The notes: generated from the sequence alone by a model not told the origin. Shown: positions 1 through 8,634, numbered from the stretch's first letter. The stretch is DNA of 20,760 nucleotides from an uncultured Succinatimonas sp. (GCA_937880335.1 CALFLJ010000113.1:1-20760), one strand, 5' to 3'. Program-made: numbers and translations.

Positions 1-1
1 C

Positions 2-49
2 TTTTTAAGGATCATGAATTCATTTAGAGGTAATTCACTTGAATGCTAA
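2..49 (+). pseudogene. 3' end of an open reading frame entering from the left edge (possible transposase tail)
   Basis: An open frame enters from the window edge and ends at a TAA at 47-49; the visible residues are FLRIMNSFRGNSLEC. I do not recognise the family from these 15 residues. The only reason to link it to a transposase is its position some 40 bases before a terminus-like sequence (88-111) that resembles ISL3-family ends. It may equally be a chance open frame. Its remainder lies outside the window, so it could be intact, broken or not a gene. Confidence 0.2.
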
Positions 50-87
50 AAGAATTCCTGGATAATTTTGTTATATTCTTTCCAGGG

Positions 88-111
88 ATTCCACAGATTT
101 GGCGAAGAACC
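88..111. mobile_element. Possible right terminal inverted repeat of an ISL3-like insertion sequence
   Basis: Read on the minus strand this stretch begins GGTTCTTCGCCAAATCTG. ISL3-family insertion sequences usually start with GG, a pyrimidine-rich TCTT block and an AT-rich continuation, so the match is plausible. The other end is outside the window and no target duplication can be tested. A short inverted repeat (CCTGGA at 57-62, TCCAGG at 81-86) lies just inside. The T-tract that follows at 114-120 could be flanking target sequence. Confidence 0.25.
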
Positions 112-156
112 GATTTTTTTACAAAAGTAAAATTATATTAAATAAGTTTTAGAAAC

Positions 157-1128
157 CTACTGTAGGTACTTAGAGAAAGTCATAAAGTGTTCACGTTGAG
201 CCTTTAGTCTTTCATTAGTATCCTTAACATTTAAAGCATAAGGATCTTGATAGTTAAAGGCTTTGATAGTGTCTTTATATTCTTGATCGTTATTAACAAT
301 CTTTAACACAGCAGCGTTGAGTTTTTCAACAATAGCAGGATCTGTGCCTTTAGGGGCAAAAATGCCGTACATGGTGTCAACAGTAAGATTTTCAAGACCT
401 AACTCTTTTGCTGTAGGAATATCTGGAGTTGCAGGCAACTTTTCAGACATTAAGGTGGCTAAAGAGCGAACTTTACCTGCCTCAATATATTCCTTAGCTA
501 ATGTATATGGAGCGATGGTTGCGTCAATATGTCCACCTAAAAGAGAGGTCATACGGCCTGAGGCATCGCCTCCTGCATCTACCATTGCAAATTTTGCATC
601 CTTATCTAACATCATAACTAAGGCTGCAATATAGGATGAACCTCCCATAGCTACACCAAGCTTGATCTTTTCAGGATCTTTTTTAGTAGCCTCAATTAAA
701 CCATTTAGATCCTTATAAGGGGCAGAGGCTTGAACAATAATATTTTCGCCACATTGTTTGCCATAAATAGCTACAGGTTCAAAAGCATCGTAACCAAAGT
801 CAGATATACCTGATGCTTCATTGGAGGCCAAAGATACAGTATTTGTGGCAATTAAAGTATAGCCATCAGGTTTGGCATCTTTGTATTGGGTTAGAGCAAT
901 TGAGCCGTTAGCACCTGTAACATTTGATACTACAACAGATACACCTAATTCTTTTTCCAATAAGCGGGAGATTAGACGAGCATTGTAATCAGTATCACCA
1001 CCTGCGCCATGAGAGCAGATCATGGTGATAGTTTTGCTCGGATAATTGTCAGCTAAGGCAGTTGAGGCTGAGGATAAAGCCATAATAGTTGCGGCAGCAA
1101 TCATAGTTTGTTTGATTATGTTTTTCAT
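157..1128 (-). CDS. tctC: Tripartite tricarboxylate transporter substrate-binding protein (TctC/Bug family)
   Basis: Periplasmic solute receptor that captures a carboxylate and delivers it to the TctAB membrane pair. The 323-residue length is normal for the Bug/TctC family. A Sec signal peptide is clear (KQ charge, hydrophobic stretch 9-23, ALA at 24-26, cut before DNYPSK). The mature protein opens with the family's YPSKTITMI strand and the glycine-rich GAGGDTDYNAR loop, in which the Asp normally contacts a ligand carboxylate. It is the last gene of the operon, only 3 bases after tctA, with an AGAGGAA ribosome site inside the end of tctA. The order B-A-C differs from the common C-B-A. The ligand is not predictable; the catabolic neighbours suggest a hydroxylated sugar acid. 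Confidence 0.93.
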   Translation of the reverse strand: MKNIIKQTMIAAATIMALSSASTALADNYPSKTITMICSHGAGGDTDYNARLISRLLEKELGVSVVVSNVTGANGSIALTQYKDAKPDGYTLIATNTVSLASNEASGISDFGYDAFEPVAIYGKQCGENIIVQASAPYKDLNGLIEATKKDPEKIKLGVAMGGSSYIAALVMMLDKDAKFAMVDAGGDASGRMTSLLGGHIDATIAPYTLAKEYIEAGKVRSLATLMSEKLPATPDIPTAKELGLENLTVDTMYGIFAPKGTDPAIVEKLNAAVLKIVNNDQEYKDTIKAFNYQDPYALNVKDTNERLKAQREHFMTFSKYLQ

Positions 1129-1131
1129 TTT

Positions 1132-2636
1132 TTATTCCTCTTCTTGGATTAAGTTAGATTCTTTTTTCTGACGGATTAGTGAGTAAATTACAACGAAGAT
1201 TGTGAATACAAAGAAACCTATGGCAATTGGATGTGAGAAGATTTCTGTTGGATCAATGTTGTAATGCTGTACAGAGCGACGGAAGTTTAGCTCAAAAATA
1301 GGTCCTAAAATAAAGCCTAAAATCATTGGTACATGAGGTATTTTGGCCTTGATTAAGGCATATCCCATGATACCGAAGGCTAAAACAGACCAGACATCAA
1401 AGATACGGTTGGCATTGCCGATAGCACCTATGATGCAGAGCATGATAATGACAGGCATTAACCAGTATTTTTGGACCTTTAAGATTTTAACGAAGATCTT
1501 GATACCAAAGAGCTCTAAGACAAGCATGGCAATAGCAGCAATGATCATGGCACCGTAGATACCAAATACCTCAACACCGTTTTTGTCGAAAATAAGCGGG
1601 CCTGGGGCAATCTGATGAACCATAAGTCCACCTAAGAGCATTGCAGTAGCGGCATCACCTGGAATTCCTAAGGTTAACATTGGGATCATAGCGCCACCAA
1701 TACCGGCGTTATTGGCAGATTCTGAGGCTACCACACCATCCATAATACCTGTACCAAATTTTTCTGGGTGTTTGGATTGGTTTTTAGCTGCTGTATAGGA
1801 GAGCATGCCTGAAATTGCACCGCCAATACCAGGGAGAATTCCAATGATAATTCCAATAAAAGATGAGCGGATAAGGTTCCATTTTTGACTGAAGAATTCT
1901 TTTAGGCCAAAACCAAAGCCCTTTATTTTGACATTGCTGTCATTCATAGTAGCTTGTACAGGTTTTTTAACCTCCTCTGCAGCTTTTATTACTTCAGTAA
2001 TAGCAAATAAGCCAATTAAGAGGGTTAAAAGAGCAAAGCCTGAGTTGAGTTCTGGGGAGCCAAAAGTAAAGCGTTTTGCAGAATCTACAGGAGCAAGTCC
2101 TACTGTAGCTATGATAATACCAATTAATGCACTTATAAGTCCTTTTACAAGATCCTTACCAGTTAAAGAGATTACTAAGGATAAAGCACATAATGATAAG
2201 GTACAGTATTCGTAAGGGCCAAACTTAATTGCAACTGCTGCAATTAAAGGAGCGGCTGCCATAAGGACTATGATACCTATGATAGTACCAAAGAAGGAGA
2301 AGACTACACCTGTACCTAGGGCTTTACCAGCTTCACCTTTTAGAGCCATAGGACGGCCATCAAAGCAGGTTGCAATTGACGAAGGAGTACCAGGGATATT
2401 AAGGAGAATAGCTGTGATAAGACCTCCTGAAATACCACCAATATAGAGCGCTATTAAAGTTGATACGCCCTGAATTGCAGTCATGGTGTAGGTTAGAGGC
2501 AGGAACATTACAATAGCCATTGTGGCAGTAAGTCCTGGAATTGAGCCAAAAACAATACGTACGAAACACCTACTATGATAAGTAAGATCACTGTTATATC
2601 ACAAACGGACATAAGTCCTTGAATTACATCTGACAT
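1132..2636 (-). pseudogene. tctA: TctA large membrane subunit, with a one-base frameshift near its 5' end
   Basis: Twelve-helix-class permease subunit of the tripartite tricarboxylate transporter. The gene should start at the ATG at 2636-2634, which has AGGAG seven bases upstream and reads MSDVIQGLMSVCDITV. After codon 24 (about 2562-2568, GGTGTTTCGTACG) the frame is wrong and stops at 2508 after 42 residues. Adding one base there restores LLIIVGVF-VRIVFGSIPGLTATMA, the expected TctA N-terminus, and the repaired length is 501 residues, the usual family size. The downstream frame alone begins at an ATG at 2520 (462 residues), which lacks the first helix and has only a distant AGGA. The rest is intact, with the hallmark GIIIGILPGIGG, GGAMIPMLTLGIPGD and a hydrophilic C-terminal tail. 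Either a true inactivating deletion or a sequencing slip in the T-run; the rest shows no decay. Confidence 0.85.
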
Positions 2637-2648
2637 AAGGTCTTACTC

Positions 2649-3140
2649 CTACTCAAAGATCTTGCCCACAGGGAGCAGAACATCAAGCCAGTACACAAAT
2701 ACGCAGAATGCGATGGTTGCACTGACAATACCTAAAATTGCAGCTTTTAGATAAGAGCGTTTCTCTTTAGGCATTAAAATAATGGTTTGTAGAAAGATAT
2801 AAACCGCTGAGGAAATCACAAATCCTAAGAAGTTTAAGCATAGAACATAAAAAAATAGAGCAATAAAGGTAAGGATAACTTCAGAGTTAGCTTTGCAGCT
2901 TTCAATAAAACTTAAGCTACTACTTTTGGAGTTATCTTTAAAGCTTTTGCGAAATGGTCTTGAGATAAGACATAAAGCTAACAAAAATAAACAAATAGCC
3001 CAAATTTTTGGCATGGTTTGAGAATTAACTATAGCCTTTCCCATACCAGGGAAAATACGTACAGAGCAAGCCTGCATGTAGTAGGTTATAGAGAAGACTG
3101 CTAGGATAATGCCAGTTATAAAGTCAGTCCGATTTTTCAT
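2649..3140 (-). CDS. tctB: Tripartite tricarboxylate transporter small membrane subunit (TctB)
   Basis: Small membrane partner of TctA, 163 residues, as expected for the family. It is poorly conserved in sequence, and the call rests on size, topology and its position directly before tctA. Four hydrophobic segments are visible: near residues 8-24, 45-58, 90-112 and 135-155, with a basic loop rich in Lys and Ser between the second and third. Its TAG stop (2649-2651) overlaps the ribosome site of tctA, 12 bases before the tctA start, so the two are translationally close. It follows the iron alcohol dehydrogenase after a 48-base gap that holds a GC-rich hairpin. Confidence 0.85.
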   Translation of the reverse strand: MKNRTDFITGIILAVFSITYYMQACSVRIFPGMGKAIVNSQTMPKIWAICLFLLALCLISRPFRKSFKDNSKSSSLSFIESCKANSEVILTFIALFFYVLCLNFLGFVISSAVYIFLQTIILMPKEKRSYLKAAILGIVSATIAFCVFVYWLDVLLPVGKIFE

Positions 3141-3159
3141 AAAATTTCCTATTTTAAGG

Positions 3160-3179
3160 CTCCGGCCTTAAGGCCGGAG
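3160..3179. terminator. GC-rich intercistronic hairpin between the dehydrogenase genes and the transporter genes
   Basis: A perfect 8-bp inverted repeat (CTCCGGCC, loop TTAA, GGCCGGAG) sits in the only sizeable gap on the 3' side of the operon. It stands out from the AT-rich surroundings. In the direction of transcription (minus) it is followed by CCTTAAAATAGG rather than a U-tract, so it is more likely a partial terminator or an mRNA-stabilising hairpin than a full stop. Confidence 0.4.
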
Positions 3180-3188
3180 TATTATTAT

Positions 3189-4355
3189 TTAGGAGTTTGC
3201 CTTTAACAATTTCACGTAGATCTCGCGCATTTCGTCCTTGCTAAGATCTTTTGGATTATTGTTTAAAAGACGGGTTACTTTAGATGCACCTTCAACTAAG
3301 GAGTCGATAACATCTAAAGTTACGCCTACAGCCTTAAGATCACATTTGACGTTTAAATCACGGTTTATGGCGTAAAGCTCATCAACGAAAAGCTGTGCTA
3401 CCTCATCTTGAGATTTGCCATTTACATCAAGACCTAAAGCTCTTGCCATCTCAAAGTATTTTTCCTTACAGGAATTCTTATTCACATCCATAACTAATGG
3501 CATTAGGATGGCATTAGATAATCCATGAGGTATGTGATAACGACCACCTAAAGGATAAGACAGGGCGTGAATTGCTGTAGTTGAGGATGAGGCAATGCAG
3601 ATGCCCCCATAGCATGATGCTAAAAGCATTTTTTCACGGGCTGCCAAATTAGAGCCGTTGTTATAGCATTCGCGTAAGCTTTCTCCTACTAACTTAATAC
3701 CAGCTAAAGCAAAGGCATCTGAGAGTGGATTTGCTTTTTTAGATATATAACACTCCATCAGGTGACATAAAGCATCAACGCCAGTATTTGCGGTGATATG
3801 CTTAGGTAAGCCTTGAGTTAATGTAGGATCTAAAATCACAGCATCGGCAACCTCAAAGTCACAGACTATGCCAACCTTGAGGTTCTCCTCAGGAACTAAG
3901 ACAATTGCATTTGGAGTTGCCTCTGAGCCTGTACCAGCTGTGGTTGGTACCATTAAAGTAGGGACTCCCTTTACTGTAGGTTTAGCACCCTTGACCATCT
4001 GCTCTAAGGTAATATCATTTTTGAGCATTAAGGATACAAGTTTTGTTGTATCCATAGATGAGCCGCCACCAATTGCAACTAAAAGATCGCAATTTACAGC
4101 TTTAGCTTGATTGAAGATAGCATTAACTTGAGCTACAGAGGGCTCAGGTGGTACATCATTGATAACATGAACTGCTAAGCCTGCGGCTTTTAGAGCATCT
4201 TCACAAGCTTTAGTAAGGCCGAGATCATAGACTCCTTTATCAGTAATTAATACTACGTTTTTTGCATTAAAGGATTTTGCTACATCGGAAGCTTGTGCAA
4301 TAGAACCCTCTCCACCAATAATGCGTCTTATAGAGGTTTGAGAATATAAAGCCAT
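3189..4355 (-). CDS. Iron-containing alcohol dehydrogenase, FucO-like
   Basis: Group III metal-dependent alcohol dehydrogenase, cytoplasmic, interconverting an aldehyde and an alcohol with NAD(P). The 388-residue length is typical. The N-terminal Rossmann-like domain carries GGGSSMDTTK (96-105), which binds the pyrophosphate of the cofactor, and TTAGTGSE (138-145). The iron ligands are all visible: Asp194 and His198 in GVDALCH, His263 in AIHALSYPLGG, and His277 in HIPHG. This numbering is almost that of E. coli FucO (lactaldehyde reductase; D196, H200, H263, H277). In this operon it most likely reduces an aldehyde released by the neighbouring lyase, or oxidises a hydroxyl of the imported acid. 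A 4-hydroxybutyrate-type substrate is an alternative. AGGAAT precedes the start. Confidence 0.93.
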   Translation of the reverse strand: MALYSQTSIRRIIGGEGSIAQASDVAKSFNAKNVVLITDKGVYDLGLTKACEDALKAAGLAVHVINDVPPEPSVAQVNAIFNQAKAVNCDLLVAIGGGSSMDTTKLVSLMLKNDITLEQMVKGAKPTVKGVPTLMVPTTAGTGSEATPNAIVLVPEENLKVGIVCDFEVADAVILDPTLTQGLPKHITANTGVDALCHLMECYISKKANPLSDAFALAGIKLVGESLRECYNNGSNLAAREKMLLASCYGGICIASSSTTAIHALSYPLGGRYHIPHGLSNAILMPLVMDVNKNSCKEKYFEMARALGLDVNGKSQDEVAQLFVDELYAINRDLNVKCDLKAVGVTLDVIDSLVEGASKVTRLLNNNPKDLSKDEMREIYVKLLKANS

Positions 4356-4370
4356 TTTTAATTCCTCTAC

Positions 4371-5354
4371 TTATTTATCTGCCCAACGTGGGTGATTATA
4401 GACTTCAGGATTGCAGACATGAGGCCATTTCTCACCACGTAAAATTGCAGCTACACCGCGAGCGGCTCCTGTTGCAACATTAGATGCAGCCTCTTTCGTT
4501 TGTCCTGCCATATGTGGGTAGGCTATGACATTATCTAAAGATAAAAGTGGATCATCTGCAGGGACTGGTTCTTTTTCAAATACGTCCAAGCAGGCGGCTT
4601 GAATGACGTTATTTGTTAGAGCGTCAAAGAGATCTTTTTCATTTATAATGCCACCACGAGCGCAGTTTACGAGAATGGCATTTTTCTTCATCATTTCAAG
4701 TTGAGGCTTGGCAATGAGATTACGAGTACTATCTGTTAAAGGTACATGTAATGAGATTACGTCAGCTTCCTTTAATATTGGTGTAATATCAGTTACATAG
4801 CGGTAGCCTAGCTTTTCAACGGTTTCAGCTTTTACGAAAGGATCGTAAACAATAATTGACATTCCAACAGCAGAGCTCATTTGGGCTAAGATACTACCGA
4901 TATTACCATAGCCAATAAGACCTAAAGTTTTACCGCCAATTTCATAGGCTTTGTATTCACTACGTACTTTAAAGTTACCTTTACGAGTCTCTTTATCTGC
5001 TCTTACTAAATCCTTAGCTGCAGCAAACATCATGGTAAAAGCACATTCAGCAACTGAACGGGAATTGGCCCTTGGGGCAATAACAACAGGTATGCCTAGT
5101 TCTGTAGCTGCTTTTACATCAACATTGTCAACACCAACTCCAGGACGTCCAATTACCTTTAAATTTGGACATTTTTCCATAGTGGCTCTGTCAATGTGGC
5201 CTATACGGATAATTAAACCATCAGCATCCTGAATATATGGGAGGTATCCTTCAGGTTCTCCTGTATTAGATACACCAACCTCAATTTGATCTGCCTCAAG
5301 GATGGCAACACCATCCTTGTGCAGAGGCTGAGTAATAATTACTTTTTTAGACAT
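4371..5354 (-). CDS. D-isomer-specific 2-hydroxyacid dehydrogenase (phosphoglycerate dehydrogenase-like)
   Basis: NAD-dependent enzyme interconverting a 2-hydroxyacid and a 2-oxoacid, cytoplasmic. The 327 residues comprise only the two domains of the family, with no C-terminal ACT regulatory domain as in SerA. The Rossmann motif GYGNIG is at 148-153, with an acidic Asp171 at the end of the second strand favouring NAD over NADP. The catalytic set is complete: Arg233 in CARGG, Glu262 in FEKEP and His281 in HMAGQT. The ribosome site GAGGG precedes the ATG. It lies between the lyase and the alcohol dehydrogenase, which argues for a catabolic role on an acid such as hydroxypyruvate, pyruvate or the imported sugar acid itself rather than serine biosynthesis. 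The exact substrate is unknown. Confidence 0.92.
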   Translation of the reverse strand: MSKKVIITQPLHKDGVAILEADQIEVGVSNTGEPEGYLPYIQDADGLIIRIGHIDRATMEKCPNLKVIGRPGVGVDNVDVKAATELGIPVVIAPRANSRSVAECAFTMMFAAAKDLVRADKETRKGNFKVRSEYKAYEIGGKTLGLIGYGNIGSILAQMSSAVGMSIIVYDPFVKAETVEKLGYRYVTDITPILKEADVISLHVPLTDSTRNLIAKPQLEMMKKNAILVNCARGGIINEKDLFDALTNNVIQAACLDVFEKEPVPADDPLLSLDNVIAYPHMAGQTKEAASNVATGAARGVAAILRGEKWPHVCNPEVYNHPRWADK

Positions 5355-5377
5355 TTTTTTTCCCTCTGCACATTCAA

Positions 5378-6259
5378 TTACTTGTAAAGTTTAAATACTT
5401 CTAATAAAGCATCATCAATTGCTTTATTTTCGATATTTGAAGGAGCGCGTGCTGGACCTGTTCCATTACCTAAAAGGGCAGATGCGCGTTTTACCACAGA
5501 GTTAGGGTTACCCATTTGCATTACATTACGGAATGGACGGATCTTCTTCTGAGCTTCATTAGCTTCATCAAATTTACCTTCCTTAAAGAGGTTGTAGATG
5601 GAAGCCATAAGTTCAGGGAAGATATTAGAGCAACCTGAGATTGCACCTGCACCACCGGCTTGTAATGTCCAAAGAATAAGAGAGTCTGAGCCTGCTAAGA
5701 CATTTAAGCGAGGATCGGTGTTTTCGATATACTTTAAGGTGTTATCAAAATTACCTGAACTATCCTTAATACCAATGATATTTGGGCACTCATCAGCTAA
5801 TTTTTTGACGGTCTTATAATCGATATTGTTACCGGTACGAGCTGGGATGTTATATAGTAAAATAGGTAAGGCGGTTGATTTTGCAACAGCACTATAATGA
5901 CGGTATAGATCGTCCTGAGAAATGCCTACGAAGTAAGGAGAGATTACAGATAAGCAGTCAACACCACCTAAGGTTTCAACCTCTTTTGTAAGTTCAATAG
6001 TTTCCTTGGTAGTAACACATCCTGTACCAGCATAGAAAGGTACACGACCATCTACAGCTTCACGAGCTGCCTTAATAATTTCAAGTTTTTCCTCAGAGTT
6101 AAATGCATAGAACTCGCCATTTGTACCTAAGGCAAAAATTCCATGAACTCCTGCTTTGATTAACTTATCAATAAACTTCTGATAAGCATCTTTATTGAAG
6201 TTTTCGTTATCATCTAAAGCGGTTAAAACAGGGGTGATAATGCCATAAGGTTTAAACAT
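5378..6259 (-). CDS. Dihydrodipicolinate synthase/N-acetylneuraminate lyase superfamily protein (class I aldolase or dehydratase)
   Basis: A 293-residue TIM-barrel Schiff-base enzyme. The pyruvate-binding lysine is Lys165 in GIKDSSG, the proton-relay tyrosine Tyr136 in YNIPARTG, and the carboxylate-binding loop GTNGEF is at 45-50. Compared with true lysine-pathway DapA (E. coli T44, T45, Y107, Y133, R138, K161 from memory), it keeps an Arg in the YNxPxRT motif but has Asn in place of the second loop Thr and SPYF in place of SPYY, so the second tyrosine of the DapA relay appears to be Phe110. With no lysine genes nearby and a catabolic operon around it, a role in cleaving or dehydrating a 2-keto-3-deoxy acid (giving pyruvate plus an aldehyde, or a semialdehyde) fits better than DHDPS. 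GGAG precedes the start. Confidence 0.88.
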   Translation of the reverse strand: MFKPYGIITPVLTALDDNENFNKDAYQKFIDKLIKAGVHGIFALGTNGEFYAFNSEEKLEIIKAAREAVDGRVPFYAGTGCVTTKETIELTKEVETLGGVDCLSVISPYFVGISQDDLYRHYSAVAKSTALPILLYNIPARTGNNIDYKTVKKLADECPNIIGIKDSSGNFDNTLKYIENTDPRLNVLAGSDSLILWTLQAGGAGAISGCSNIFPELMASIYNLFKEGKFDEANEAQKKIRPFRNVMQMGNPNSVVKRASALLGNGTGPARAPSNIENKAIDDALLEVFKLYK

Positions 6260-6312
6260 AATAATCTCCAGAAAACAATCTATAAATTTTTAAATGTATA
6301 TATAACAATAAA

Positions 6313-8616
6313 TTAAACTAATTCATCAGCAAATTTTACTGATCCCATTTGTGCTCCAATTTCCATAGCTACAGTCATAGATTCACTATCTGCAATGCCT
6401 TTTCCAGCAATTTCAAAGGCAGTACCATGATCAACAGATGTTCTGATAATCGGAAGACCTACTGTAACGTTTACGCCAGAGCTAAAGCCTAAAACTTTAA
6501 GTGGAATATGCCCTTGGTCATGGTATTGGACTACTACAATGTCAAATTCATTTTTGTTAGCAGCACGATGGAAAACAGTATCAGGTGCAATAGGACCTTG
6601 TACGTCAATTCCCTCACTTTGAGCCTGTTCTATAGCAGGTACAATTTGCTCGGTGTCCTCGTTACCAAATAAACCATGTTCGCCACAGTGAGGATTTAAA
6701 CCTGCAACAGCAATGCGTGGTTTTTCAAATCCCATAAGCTTCATTGTGTCATCAGCTAATTTTATTACGCGATATACACGGTCTTTTTTACAGGCATCGC
6801 ATGCACCACGTAATGAAACATGAGTCGAAACGTGAATAACACGTAATTTAGGGCTTACTAGCATCATAGAGTAGTCTTTAGTGCCAGTTAAGGTTGCAAG
6901 AATTTCTGTATGACCTGGGAAATTGTGTCCACCTGCATGTAAGGCTTCTTTATTTAATGGAGCTGTGACAATAGCTTGAATTTTATGAGCTTGATGGGCT
7001 TTAATGGCAGCTTCAATATATTCAAAAGCTGCATTACCACATACAGGATTAACCTGGCCAAAAGGAACATCCTCAGGAACATTATGAAGATCAATTACTT
7101 CAATTTTATTTACAGAAGGATCAGCCTTTTCAATATCATCAAGAACATGAACTTCTACTTGTACCTTTAAAATCTTAGCTAAACGTTCTAATTGTTTTGC
7201 ATCGCCGAAAACGACAGGGCGTGCTTTTTCATAAATTTTAGGATCAAGTAGTGACTTAATAATAATCTCTGAGCCTATACCAGCAGGATCTCCCATGGTA
7301 AGACCTAAGGTTGGTTTTTTCATAAAATTTTTCCTCAATGAAGAGTTTGATAAAACGTTCACGGCTTTTACAAAGGAATCGGGATTACCGAATGCCCCAG
7401 CTTTTGTAATAAGGTATTTTCCTGATTGTTCACCTGAGGCAATTTTTAAAAGTGGAATACCTGCCTCTATTTCATTTAAAACATTTAATAAATTAGCGTT
7501 ACAAGCATTACAAGCGTGGATTGCGGTATCACCGCCCGTTAGAATAAAAGCATCAAAATCATTGGCGCAAAGACGCATAAGTTCGGCCATAAAACAGGCC
7601 ATTCTTTCACCACATTCAAAATAGCTTAAGCCAATCTCAGCGCCTGCCTGTGCACTTTTATCAACATCAGAAGCTAAGTAAGCGCCACAGACTAAAACAG
7701 TGTTATTAGATTTATTTAGTTCTTTTACACAACTTGAAGCTTTAAATGCAGCTTCTTTTGGATTTTGAATAGATAAAACGGGATCTGCCTTAAATAAAGC
7801 TACGCCATTTAAAGACAAAAGCTTATGACTTTGTGTGCGTGTTACATCGCTAATTGATCCTGCTAAGACGAGGATTTTTTTTGCATCAATAGTCTCTTTA
7901 TGAACTTCAGTTTTATTTAATAGTTTTGACAGAGACTTTGCAAAACCTGCAGAGCCAGAGTAAACAACATTTTTAAAACATTCTGATGCTTTAGCAATTA
8001 AATCTAGGTGAGCTACTTCTTTTGCATCAGAAATAATTATTTTTGCGCCGTCATTGTAAAAGCGTTGCATATGACGTAGTACAGACTCATAACCTTCATT
8101 TAAAACATCTAATGTTAAGAGTGCGGTTTTCAAATTTGTCTGTTTTGCTATTATCTTTGGAATAAAAGAGCAGGTAACAGGACTTTTAGGAATATTTGCA
8201 AGTTCTGTTAATTCAAGTTTTCTTCCGTGAAGAAATTGAGAACCACTTATAGTGGTACGTCCACCCTCAATAAAGGCTGGGGCGAATAAAATAAAACTTG
8301 GAGATGATGCCTTATATACGGCCTCAAGTTCTGAACCTATATTTCCTCTTAAGGTAGAGTCTACTTTCTTATAAAGAATTACATCTTTGTTTAATTTAAG
8401 TAAATCTTCAGTAGCTTTTTTTACATTATAAAAAGCTTTGTCTTTATCTATATCTCGTGATTCACTGTCTATTACTAAAACTTCAAAATCTTTTACTGAT
8501 AAAACATCAAATCCAGGAACTGCTACAGCTGTTTTAAGGCCAATTGATGCAAACTGAACAGAGCTATCGTTAGCTCCTGTTAGGTCATCAGCAATAATGG
8601 CTAGTTTAAGATTCAT
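6313..8616 (-). CDS. pdxA2: Fused four-carbon acid sugar kinase (DUF1537) and PdxA2-type 4-phosphate dehydrogenase
   Basis: One 767-residue frame carries two complete enzymes. Residues 1 to about 425 are the DUF1537/OtnK-type ATP-dependent kinase: the signature ADDLTGANDSS (9-19), KKVDSTLRGNIG, a GGRTT loop, and in the C-terminal half FILTGGDTA and SGAF-like GAFGNPDSF. Residues 432-767 are a full PdxA: TMGDPAGIG near its start, then TAPLNKEAL, FPGHTEIL, STHVSLR, LNPHCGEHG and YHDQGHIPLK with the metal-binding histidines. In known pathways (D-threonate, D-erythronate) the kinase phosphorylates O4 and PdxA2 oxidises C3 with decarboxylation to DHAP. These are normally separate genes. Here the join is about eight residues, and GAGG lies 8 bases before the internal ATG (7321-7323). 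First gene of the operon, with AAGGA before its start. Confidence 0.9.
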   Translation of the reverse strand: MNLKLAIIADDLTGANDSSVQFASIGLKTAVAVPGFDVLSVKDFEVLVIDSESRDIDKDKAFYNVKKATEDLLKLNKDVILYKKVDSTLRGNIGSELEAVYKASSPSFILFAPAFIEGGRTTISGSQFLHGRKLELTELANIPKSPVTCSFIPKIIAKQTNLKTALLTLDVLNEGYESVLRHMQRFYNDGAKIIISDAKEVAHLDLIAKASECFKNVVYSGSAGFAKSLSKLLNKTEVHKETIDAKKILVLAGSISDVTRTQSHKLLSLNGVALFKADPVLSIQNPKEAAFKASSCVKELNKSNNTVLVCGAYLASDVDKSAQAGAEIGLSYFECGERMACFMAELMRLCANDFDAFILTGGDTAIHACNACNANLLNVLNEIEAGIPLLKIASGEQSGKYLITKAGAFGNPDSFVKAVNVLSNSSLRKNFMKKPTLGLTMGDPAGIGSEIIIKSLLDPKIYEKARPVVFGDAKQLERLAKILKVQVEVHVLDDIEKADPSVNKIEVIDLHNVPEDVPFGQVNPVCGNAAFEYIEAAIKAHQAHKIQAIVTAPLNKEALHAGGHNFPGHTEILATLTGTKDYSMMLVSPKLRVIHVSTHVSLRGACDACKKDRVYRVIKLADDTMKLMGFEKPRIAVAGLNPHCGEHGLFGNEDTEQIVPAIEQAQSEGIDVQGPIAPDTVFHRAANKNEFDIVVVQYHDQGHIPLKVLGFSSGVNVTVGLPIIRTSVDHGTAFEIAGKGIADSESMTVAMEIGAQMGSVKFADELV

Positions 8617-8634
8617 AAAGTTTCCTTTTCATAT

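Noticed and set aside
1132..2520. Taking the ATG at 2520 as the normal start of tctA
   Set aside because: It lacks a close ribosome site and would omit the first helix and the conserved GSIPGLTAT segment, which is encoded just upstream in the same frame; the family start is at 2636.
4371..5354. SerA for serine biosynthesis
   Set aside because: No C-terminal regulatory domain and the operon is catabolic; the broader hydroxyacid dehydrogenase label is safer.
5378..6259. Lysine-biosynthetic DapA
   Set aside because: No lysine genes nearby, a catabolic operon around it, and two positions of the DapA catalytic set appear changed (loop Asn, Phe for the second Tyr). The Arg kept in YNIPART leaves some doubt.
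6313..7323. PdxA of vitamin B6 biosynthesis
   Set aside because: Joined to a DUF1537 kinase and in a sugar-acid operon, the standard setting of the PdxA2 catabolic branch.
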